A stretch of DNA of 64,000 bases from Sipunculus nudus. Lineage: Eukaryota; Annelida; Sipuncula; Golfingiida; Sipunculidae. The position numbers and the translations under genes are program-made. A model generated the notes under the pieces. That model saw nothing but the letters and a program-made list of their open reading frames with translations, was not told the DNA's origin and did no database searches. The stretch covers positions 39,164,862 to 39,228,861 of the forward strand of contig CM049307.1 of NCBI GenBank assembly GCA_026874595.1. Direction: 5' to 3'. Shown piece after piece: positions 55,267-64,000 of this stretch (position 1 is the first letter of the stretch; the number at the start of each line of letters is the position of its first letter).

Positions 55267-58200
55267 GTGGTATCATATAATTGTTCAGATAATATCATTA
55301 ATATTGTGTCATTGAATGTCAGAGGTTTAAGACAATATGAAAAAAGAAAGAAAATATTTAACTGGTTCTGTAAACAGGGTTGTCAAAATGGTATTGGGTT
55401 TATCCAAGAATCACACAGTGACTTAAAAATTGTGAATAATTGGTCTAAGCAGTGGCGTGGGCAAGTTTATTTTTCACATGGTACATCAGCAAGCAGAGGT
55501 GTTATGATAATGATTGGAGAGAAAACAGATTTTAAATTTGAACAGGTAACAGTTGATACTGATGGTCCTATTAAAATGTATTATTCAAGAGTGCCACACT
55601 CTATTATGTAATATATATGCACCAAACACAGAAATGGAACAGGTAGAGTATTTCCAAAAGCTGCATAATGAAATAAAAAAGATGGTACTTGATACTGACA
55701 TAAGGCTAATTATAGGGGGTGATTTTAATGTTTGTATGGATAAAATTGACACTGATGGTGAAAAACTGAAAGTAAAGTCTATTGAGCAAATACAGTCAAT
55801 CATTGAAGAATTTGAGGTCATAGATATATGGAGGATAAGAAATCCTGATGTTAAAAGATATTCCTGGAGGCGATGGTTCCCCTTGACACAAAGACGACTA
55901 GATTATTTTTTAATTTCAAATAGCATTCAGCCATCTGTACAGTCTACGGATATTATTCCTTCAGTAGGTACAGACCATTCAGCTATTAATTTACAGTTAC
56001 AAGTCTTAAATGAACATAAAAGAGGAAAGGGGTATTGGAAATTTAATAATTCTCTTTTACAGGATGAAGTGTATGTCAATGAGTTAAAAAATAAAATTTT
56101 TGCATGGAAAGAACTTTATTCATATAATAATCCGGCAAGCCGCTGGGAATTTTTGAAATACAAAATAAGGCAATTCACAGTAGAATATTCTAAGTCAAAA
56201 GCTAAGGAAAGAAGATTAAATCTAGCCGCTCTTGAGAGTAAACTGAATGAATTAGAAAGAAAATTATGTGAACATCTGGGAGACTCAATAGTAACAGAGT
56301 ATCAACAAGTAAAACAAGAGGTGGAAACTATGTATAATTATATAACTGAAGGAATAATAATTCGCTCAAGAGCACAGTGGAGAGAATATGGTGAAAGAAA
56401 TTCTGCATATTTCCTGAACTTAGAAAAAAGAAATAAGGGCAAAACATCAGTATGAAAATTACTAAAAAGCAATAATGATGTATTAACCTCCCAAAGTGAT
56501 ATTCTAAATGAAATAAGAAATTTTTTTATGCAACGTTTTACAAGGGTTTCTACTGTCACACCAGAACAATGTGAAAATTATTTAAGTAAAGTTAATATGC
56601 CAACTCTAACTAAAGAACATTCATCCATGTGTGATGGTCCAGTGACACTGGATGAGATTTTTAATGCTGTTAAGTCTATGCCATCCAACAAATCACCTGG
56701 AAATGATGGTCTAAGTAAAGAATTTTATATCCATTTTTTCCAAGATATTGGAAAAGACTTAGTATCATGTATGAATCACAATTTTATTGAATGTCAAATG
56801 ACGGCAAGCCAAAAACAAGCAATCATCACTTTATTAGAAAAACCAGGAAAAGACTCCAGGTTCATTAAGTCATGGCGCCCGATAAGTTTAATCAATGTAG
56901 ATAGTAAAATACTTAGTCGGGTTTTGGTAAATAGGTTGAAGAAAATATTACCAGAGATAATTTCGCAAGAACAAAGTGCATTTATAAAAGGACGTTTTAT
57001 TGGTGATCCCATCAGACTAATTGATGATATGTTGAGTTATTGCAAGCAAAGAATGGTACCAGGTATTATGTTTGCAGCGGATTTTGAAGCAGCCTTTGAT
57101 TCAGTAGATCATGTATTTATGTTTAGTGTTCTAAAAAGGTTTGGATTTGGAGAAAATTTTATTTTATGGGTAAAAACAATGTATAACAAGTTGGAAAGTG
57201 CAGTTATTAATAATGGAGTTACTACTCAGTATTTTTTAATAAAACGGGGTACACGTCAAGGTGACCCCCTTGCATGTTATTTGTTTTTACTTGTTGTCGA
57301 AATATTGGTACATAAGATTCGTACAAATAATAATGTCAAAGGAATAAAGGTCTATGACACAGAATTTAAAATGTGTATGTTTGCAGATGATACAACCTTT
57401 TTCATTCATGATGTAAATTCATTTAAGGAACTTATCAAACTAATCAACATGTTTACAGAGTATTCCTCTTTAAAAGTTAATTACGATAAATCTGAGGCAG
57501 CTTGGTTAGGCAAAGATAGAAACAGACAGGATAAACCCATAGAATGTAGATGGTTAGATTTGACTGTAAATGTCATAAGAATTTTGGGTATATACTTTTG
57601 TTATGATTCAGATATGGTTGTGGAGCAAAACTTCACAAGAATAAAAGAAAGAATTAAGAAAACTTTGAATTTATGGAAAACTCGTACACTGACAGTGTAT
57701 GGAAGGGTTGAAATAGCTCGATCACTTGTTTTATCTACAATATTGTATGTCTCTAATATGTGTGATCCTCCAAAGGGCTTCATTACTGAAGTACAAAGTA
57801 TGATTAACTTATTTATATGGAAGGATAAAAAGCCTTAAGTTAAATATTGTACTGCTATTGGATCCTATGAAAAAGGTGGTCTTAAAGTTCCAGATGTAGA
57901 ATCAATGTTAAAAGCCCAACGTGTATTATGGATAAAACGATTAATTACGGATAAAGATAAACCTTGGGTGAAGTTGGTGACAGGTTATCTACGTAAGATT
58001 GGTGGAGTAGCATTCATACGATCAAACTTTGATATACAGAGGATCCCACTTTCCCTGCCAAATTTTTATAAATCATGCCTGTGTTCATGGGCTGAACTTT
58101 TCGATTGCTACCCTACAACTAAATTTGAAGTATTATCACAAACATTGTGGAATAACAAACTATTTAATGTCAACAAAGCATCTTACTTTAACAAAAAATT

Positions 58201-59026
58201 GTCAGCGGCAGGGATAAATTACATTCATGATCTAATAAATATTGATGGGTCATTAAAATCTTGGAGCACTCTAGGTAAAGGAGATTTAACACAGTTAGAT
58301 AAATTCAAGTTACAATCAATAGTGTCATCTATATCAAAATATCAGCGTACTATATTAGAAGATGAGCATACTGTGAATATGCAGGAATATGATGATTCTG
58401 TGTTTATTAAGAATGATCCATTTAAGATATCAAACCTAGATTCAAAAATGTTATATAATAAATTTATTGAAAAGAAAATAATGAGCAGAAAAATAAAATG
58501 GGATTTATATTTAAATGTTACGAATGAGGAAAAGAAATTAAGATTTCAATCGATTTATAAGATTTCATCTGACTGGTATACAAGAGAGTTTCAATATAAA
58601 ATTATGAATAATTATTTACCTGTAAACAGTCATTTGTTCACATGGAATTTAGTTGATAGTGGTAGATGTGACTATTGTTTTCTGTATCAAGAGACCATAT
58701 TACATCTTTTTTGTCATTGTATAGTCACAAAAAACCTGTACTTTAGGATCTGTGAATGTGTACCTATGTCAGGTATGCTCCCAAATAATATAATATTTGG
58801 TATTCTTCCAGTTACTGAAAAAAATATTTTGATGAATACAATGATAGTATTGTACAAACTCACAGTATACAAAGGAAAATGTTATTCATCTGATTCTGTT
58901 TTGTTCAACAACTTTATATTAAATGTGAAATCACTGCAAAAGGAAGAATACATTATTGCAGAAAAACAATGTAAGATGGCGCACCATCTGAGGAAATGGA
59001 GTCCAATATTACCTCTGATAGTGTAA
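55267..59026 (+). pseudogene. LINE ORF2, endonuclease and reverse transcriptase, disrupted
   Basis: The endonuclease opens NIVSLNVRGLRQYEKRKKIF in one frame, then shifts by one base between about 55550 and 55611 and continues with IYAPN, IIGGDFNV and GTDHSAI. After an in-frame TGA (56453-56455) comes the reverse transcriptase: SPGNDGLSKEF, SWRPISLINVDSKI, AADFEAAFDSVDH, GTRQGDPLACYLF and the catalytic FADDTTF. A second in-frame TAA (57836-57838) precedes the C-terminal part, which has the zinc-binding pattern CDYCFLYQETILHLFCHC. All catalytic motifs are present; only the three lesions block expression. Confidence 0.92.
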
Positions 59027-59584
59027 TATTACTTGTAAGAATGTTATGACTACATAAATATATATATATATGTATGTTTAAATAGATATAAATATATATG
59101 AATGCACTTTATAAGTGAATTATGAATTACAAGGCATTTTTTTTCACCGCATTAGTATCAGTTACTGTGTTGTCCTTGTCTATGTATATTGTAATTATGT
59201 ATGTATATGTACATAAATGTTGCCTATTTCTGTCTATGTTTATGTATATGTATTATGCCTATGAAAAAAAAAAAAAAAAAAAGTTTATTAGAATTTAATA
59301 TAAACAATATTAAAAGAGGTATGAAACCCAAAATATGAAATTTGTGATAAACTACGTAAACCAAAACTGAACAAATAAGCACGTGTGAATTAAAGACTCA
59401 GAACTGGTGAATCGCTGTTACATATTTACAATTCAACTACTGTACTAGATAATATGAAAGAGTGAAAACAGTTGTAGTTTAGATATAGAAACATAAATTC
59501 AAAAGTGGGAATTGACACCATATTTAAACTCAAAGAGCTGAAAGGTTTATTAGAATTTCGTATATATACAATATAAAAACGAGA

Positions 59585-59960
59585 TTCAATCTTTCTCTCA
59601 TTCAGTCTTTCATTCATTTTGTCTATCTATCAATCATTTTTTCTTTCATTCAAACTGTCTATCATTCAACCTTTCTTACTTTCATTCATTCTTTCCTTCC
59701 TTCATTCAATCTTTTATTTGTCTGTCTATCATTCAATATTTCTTTCATCAATTCATTCAGTCCTTCGTTCATTAAATCTATTTTCATTCATTCTTTCTTT
59801 CATTCATTCATTCATTTAGTCTCATTCAAACTTTCATTCATTGTGTCTATCATTCAATTTTTCTTTCATTCAATCTGTCTATCATTCATTCTTCCTTTCA
59901 TTCAATCTTTCATTCATTCTTTCATTCATTTAATCTTACATTCATTTTGTCTTTCTTTAA
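59585..59960. repeat. CATTC/CATTT simple repeat
   Basis: Imperfect tetranucleotide-type repeats (TTTCATTCATTC and CTATCATTCAAT) within the right arm of the 7.2-kb element. Serine- and phenylalanine-rich open frames here are artefacts. Confidence 0.9.
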
Positions 59961-60411
59961 TTCTTTATCACACACTCATATACTTTAGAATTATTTATAA
60001 ATTAGTATTAAGACGATATAAAGCGAATGATTAATGATGGAGAAAATGATAAAGAGAGAGAGGCAACAGTTATGCGAGGAGTAATAATGTTTTAATAATT
60101 AGCTTTAACATCGTTTGAAGACGGAACATACACATTTGACAACGACATCATGAGTCTGATCTTGGTCTGAATGGGTCCGATATAGTGGTCCGAGATGGTA
60201 CGGAATGTGGTCCGAGATAGTCGACCGGGTAGTCCGAGATTGTACTAAGTGGTCCGACTTGTAAAAGAGATGTAAAAGGTCCGAGATCTCCAGAAAGCCT
60301 CCAGTTTACTCTGAAGCTTTTTATGCGGCGGTATCTAGGATCCTTGATATTGTCGCATATAATGCAATTAAAAAACATTCTAATCAACGCAGTAGATGTT
60401 CAGAAACTGAA

Positions 60412-60595
60412 GGTTTTGTTTCAAATTTTCAAAGACCTCCCTGGATGTAAAGTAAGAAGATTCTTGGTTCAGTGGTTACGATTTGTGCCCTGATAACGGA
60501 CGGACAGACAGCGGTACGACAGACAGGCAGACGGACAAAGAGTGATCGCTGTAGCTCAGGTGAATTTCAGTCAGCTGAGCTAAAAATTATTATTT
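60412..60595 (-). repeat. AGCTCAGCTGA-family fragment with intact head
   Basis: Minus-strand copy: TTTTTAGCTCAGCTGACTGA head, CCGTCTG/CTGTC repeats, GGGCACAAATCGTAACCACT and the start of the body, truncated at about 60412. Confidence 0.75.
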
Positions 60596-62309
60596 AGTTT
60601 TACCTTTCTGTTTTATCTGCAGCTGCTGCCATGCAACACTTTGCAGTCAATTTTGTTTTTTTATCACATGTCTGCTATTTTGCCTCTCAAAAACGGCAAA
60701 ATATGATGTATGGGCTTAAACCTGGATGTCGAAAGTCAGATACTGGAATCTAAATTGAATGCCAAAACGGACGTCAAACTCGGATGCCATGCTGTATACA
60801 ATAGATCTGTGTGGTTTTCAGTGTTATAAATTTATGTAAAGAAGCTTTCTTCCTTGTGTTAACAATTAAAGTAAAATTACGACGACTTATTATTCTTTTC
60901 ATTATGTTTGAGATACCCAATTTCTTTAATAAATATATTTTCAAATCGTATGTAATTTAATTTTGTTATTGTTTAATATTTATCCCAGATAAGTAAGATT
61001 TCGGCATTTAAATACATTAAGTTAGCATGTTCTTTGCTTAAGATTACCTTATGAAGCAATAAAATTCTATAATTTTCCAATCTGTCGCTATAATTTATAC
61101 TCTGCGAAATCTCGGTGACATTAATTGGTATTATTCATAGGTCTTGCTGTACACTACAACGATTCTGTCATTTCTTTTGTGTTATTATATTTCAAGAAAT
61201 CAGTCGAACACTTAAGTGAAATATATTTTATTTAAGTGCTCCTGTGTTTTATATCATCAAGAAGGTATGTTATAAAGAAATATATTCCTTGCATCTATGA
61301 TATATAAAAAGCGCCGTAATTAAAAGTAATTATTTTAAAAGAGATATCTCATCTCAAATATGAGTAAAATTCCTTGATATCAGGTACATGCAAGAACAAT
61401 AAAATATTATCCACGACTTAAATATTTATTTGATGTAGGCCAAGAGTATCTGATAGATATGTATAAAAAAATAATATATATTAATTATACATTAAATAGA
61501 TTTAGTAATATAATAAAATATAATTTAAATTGTATTATTATTGTATACGGTGAGAAGCTGGCATAATATGAAATTCAATATAAATATATAAATATATAAA
61601 TATATAAATATGTTAATACAAACTCTTGCGTTATTTACACTGGAAATCCACAAATTAACATGTATAATATTAATTCTTTTTTTTTGGTATGTACTACTAT
61701 TGTGACATATATGGCAGATATGACAGGCTTGGCGTGTGACTTCCAGGTTTTGGTCCGCGTGGTAGTGCTTTCGGCCGATTTGCCCGTGGCCACTGTTCTT
61801 AGCCGACTGCTGTGACACGTGTGTTGCTGTCACAATGTAATCAATCTGTGGCATCGAGGTGATAAACAGGCCTGTGAGAGGCTCCATAGCATTGCTGACG
61901 TGTTGTCACTTGACAATATACACATGAAAGAGGGTCAGAACAGAACATCACTGACCAGATCAGCCAGTACACCCAATCAATGACAATGTGAATGGAATTG
62001 GAAATGACTGATTAATGGTTTGTATGTCAATTGTCTCAAAATAACTTTAGAACTGTAGTCTGTAGGTAATAGATCGGTGCCACGCCCATGTATCGGGTGA
62101 ACATTTGTGTATCTTTAAATGTAAACACTTTATTTCAGTGGTTCCTAATGCCTAGTAATCAGGGTAATACTAATGGGTTGGTTCCTCTCACCCTAATAAG
62201 GCTGATCGCGCTGAAGACGAGGAAATATCTGGCTAATCAACCTCATTGACAGATTTAATATATAAATGTTAATATTGTAATTGAAAGAGGTTTATACATG
62301 CTTTAGACA
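60596..62309. other. Intergenic, AT-rich
   Basis: Nothing is firmly recognised. A GC-richer patch at 61720-61900 lies in an open minus-strand frame (61525-61887) without a recognisable domain. It could be an exon of an unplaced gene or a decayed element. Confidence 0.4.
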
Positions 62310-62452
62310 AGTTGTACTGCAGGGTTGGGCTGGTAATCACTGGTAATACCCAGGCGGGTAAACCCGGGTGGGTAATACCCCTTATTATAATATACCCGGG
62401 TGGGCAATAAGCCTTAAAACCCACATGCAGGTTTTAATGGGCAATATGATAT

Positions 62453-63160
62453 GGGCTTTTTTAGAAGCATTCTTTTCAATCTCAGAATCGCTGCATAAAA
62501 TGCATATAATCACATGAAATAAGAGGATAAAACTACAGTGATTGGCCATGAAATAAGTTTAATACCAATAGATGAGCAACATCACAGATATTAATGAAGA
62601 ACCACACAAGCAAGAAATTGTGTCATGCACCAATGCTATTATGATACATCATGCATCATGTTCAAACTGTTTTAAACAAACTGCTACCAGTCCAGTTCAG
62701 AAAGTCCACAAAAGGCATGATAGCAGGTCACAAGCCTATTGCGAATCTTGTTTTGTAAATTGTATGTAGCAAAAGTTAGAGAATACACGTTCTACAGCAG
62801 CAGAATTGGCTTTTTTAGAAGCATTCTTTTCAATCTCAGAATCGCTGCATAAAATGCATATAATCACATGAAATAAGAGGATAAAACTACAGTGATTGGC
62901 CATGAAATAAGTTTAATACCAATAGATGAGCAACATCACAGATATTAATGAAGAACCACACAAGCAAGAAATTGTGTCATGCACCAATGCTATTATGATA
63001 CATCATGCATCATGTTCAAACTGTTTTAAACAAACTGCTGCCAGTCCAGTTCAGAAAGTCCACAAAAGGCATGATAGCAGGTCACAAGCCTATTGCGAAT
63101 CTTGTTTTGTAAATTGTATGTAGCAAAAGTTAGAGAATACACGTTCTACAGCAGCAGAAT
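62453..63160. repeat. 354-bp tandem duplication inside the hAT relic
   Basis: Copies at 62453-62806 and 62807-63160 are almost identical. One difference that I can see is ACTGCTACC against ACTGCTGCC. Each contains the same 65-codon + strand frame (62572 and 62926) and the same minus-strand transposase-tail remnant. Confidence 0.93.
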
Positions 63161-63335
63161 TGGCTGGCATACAGAGAAGATTGGATGCATATGACACTAG
63201 CACTGAGGTGTTGCTGTGGACCTGTGTGGTACGTATCCTATACATGTACTGCCAATCAGTTGACACTTGGCAGCCAGTAACCATCTTGGGCCAACCAGTT
63301 AACCAGTTTTTGTAAACACCCAATAAGTAATCCAT
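63090..63335 (-). pseudogene. hAT transposase C-terminal remnant
   Basis: An 81-codon open stretch, read from 63335 downward. It carries LLCMPANSAAVERVFSNFCY, which fits the conserved hAT dimerisation motif (usually ASSAASERVFS). The frame is lost after FCYIQF, where the adjacent frame continues NKIRNRLV. The catalytic domain is absent. The same motif recurs in the left copy of the 354-bp duplication near 62790. Confidence 0.75.
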
Positions 63336-63741
63336 CCACTTTCAATCTTTCACTGATACAAAGGAAATTATTTCAAAATCATTAAATAATACAAATGATA
63401 GATTCAGATAAAAATATGATTGAAATAATGGGAGTTACAAAGTACGGTAGGTTTATACAACATCTTAAAGACTCCTGATTTTTTCAAATGATTTTTTTTT
63501 AAAATTATCATTATAACTGCTATATGTCACCAATATCAGTTATATATTATATATATTTATATAGTTATATATATTTTAAAGCAAATGAGCATACTGCAAA
63601 CAGAATTTCCCAAGCTGGTACAAGAAATTTGAGTTCAGTCAGTTGCCCATAAAACCCGGGTTTTCCCGGGTTTACCCAGTAAAACCCATTGGGCTGGGTT
63701 TTATGCTTAAAACCCGGGTTTTGCCCAATTCTGAGTTGTAG

Positions 63742-64000
63742 CTTAAGGTACTCTACACTTTTAATTAATAGCTAAGTAGTGAAGCGGTAGGTGGAGTATA
63801 TATTATATTAGAATAAAGGTCCTCTAGCCGTGAAAACAGGAGTCCCAGGTTTTTAAATAAATTGACTGGGTCTGTAACATATCCTTTAGCTTGTTCTGTC
63901 CTTTTCCAACAAATAAAGGCAAGCCATCTGCTTATAGAGAATCCAGGAACCTTCACTCATTCTGTTGAAAAAATAGTGGAAAAAGAGGCCATTACACAGA
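63742..64000. other. Right edge, nothing recognised
   Basis: A 63-codon minus-strand frame at 63765-63956 has no recognisable domain. The sequence runs off the window. Confidence 0.4.

Larger units (their letters stand above)
53464..59279 (+). mobile_element. Near full-length L1-clade LINE retrotransposon
   Basis: A 5.8-kb element with a leader, an ORF1, an ORF2 and a poly-A tail at 59264-59282. It is flanked by 12-bp target duplications AAAGTTTATTAG (53452-53463 and 59280-59291). The motif order (ORF1 coiled coil plus RRM, apurinic endonuclease, reverse transcriptase, zinc-knuckle-like tail) is that of the L1/Tx1 group. ORF2 has one frameshift and two stops, so this copy is inactive but not very old. 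Confidence 0.92.
53114..60298. mobile_element. Inverted-repeat element of about 1.4 kb interrupted by a LINE
   Basis: Both ends contain TCTCGGACCTTTTACATCTC and arrays of ATCTCGGACCAC, direct at left (53120-53260) and inverted at right (60165-60290). The outer termini are roughly complementary (GGTACCTGGAG and CTCCAGAAAGC). Identical 8-bp direct repeats CTCCAGTT flank it (53106-53113 and 60299-60306). Removing the LINE at 53464-59279 leaves about 1.4 kb without a transposase. The right arm holds a CATTC/CATTT simple repeat at 59585-59960. The class is uncertain; 8-bp duplication suggests a hAT relation or a foldback-type element. Confidence 0.72.
62320..63733 (-). mobile_element. Deleted hAT transposon with duplicated transposase tail
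   Basis: The termini are CAGGGTTGGGC at left and, on the minus strand at right, CAGAATTGGGC, with inverted ACCCGGGT-rich subterminal regions. Near-identical 8-bp flanks AGTTGTAC (62310-62317) and AGTTGTAG (63734-63741) look like the target duplication, the left one offset by two bases. The minus strand encodes NSAAVERVFSNFCYI, the start of the hAT C-terminal dimerisation domain; after a frameshift, NKIRNRL follows. The rest of the transposase is missing. Confidence 0.78.

Noticed and set aside
59619-60034. Serine/phenylalanine-rich frames
   Set aside because: They are translations of the CATTC simple repeat.
61525-61887. 120-codon minus-strand frame beginning MEPLTGLF
   Set aside because: The first half looks coding-like, but the second half is simple-sequence I/Y/F text and no family is recognised. 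Kept only as a note.
62572-63123. Two near-identical 65-codon + frames as a duplicated gene
   Set aside because: They lie inside the 354-bp duplication of a hAT relic whose coding remnant is on the opposite strand; the + frames are shadows.

Overview
This is an animal nuclear DNA window, most likely from a bivalve mollusc or another lophotrochozoan. It is AT-rich, its genes are split into many short exons with GT-AG introns, and its repeats resemble those common in mollusc genomes: CCGTC/CTGT-rich elements headed by TTTTAGCTCAGCTGA, elements that begin ATGCCCCCGCC, tRNA-derived SINEs, and hAT and Harbinger-like miniature transposons. The organism call is an inference from gene similarity and repeat style. 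No operon, CRISPR array or rRNA was found.

Two host genes can be reconstructed completely, and they converge. GEMIN5 lies on the + strand (11494-41700). It has 26 coding exons in uninterrupted phase, 4737 nt including the stop, and encodes 1578 residues. The product is the WD-repeat snRNA-binding subunit of the SMN complex. NUDCD2 lies on the - strand (47140 down to 44074). It has 4 coding exons and encodes 153 residues, a small CS-domain HSP90 co-chaperone-like protein. About 1 kb separates their candidate polyadenylation signals.

Layout: 1-3470 is a ~111-bp satellite that probably continues past the left edge. Positions 3530-9101 hold a GACTCGG-repeat element, a 22-bp minisatellite and a long array of ~340-bp repeats. 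Positions 9860-11150 hold a decayed LINE interrupted by a MITE. The GEMIN5 promoter follows directly. GEMIN5 introns carry a hAT MITE with perfect 8-bp target duplications, a piggyBac-like MITE in TTAA, two palindromic MITEs, two further copies of the GGCC-ended MITE, a SINE and several repeat arrays. Upstream of NUDCD2 (47240-48130) is a degenerate array rich in AGGTCA-type half-sites. From 50754 to the right edge the DNA is mostly mobile: a hAT-like element (50754-52791), a 7.2-kb inverted-repeat element (53114-60298) that was itself hit by a near full-length L1-clade LINE (53464-59279), and a deleted hAT element (about 62320-63733) with a 354-bp tandem duplication of its transposase tail.

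The observations I rate highest are: (a) the last 35 nt of GEMIN5 exon 22 plus its splice donor repeated as a ~63-bp tandem series in the following intron, with one copy split by a MITE; (b) a GEMIN5 C terminus made of nine consecutive 9-residue repeats, without a recognisable counterpart of the vertebrate RNA-binding tail; (c) the nested 7.2-kb element, in which both insertion events are marked by target duplications. I found no clearly new enzymatic or defence system.
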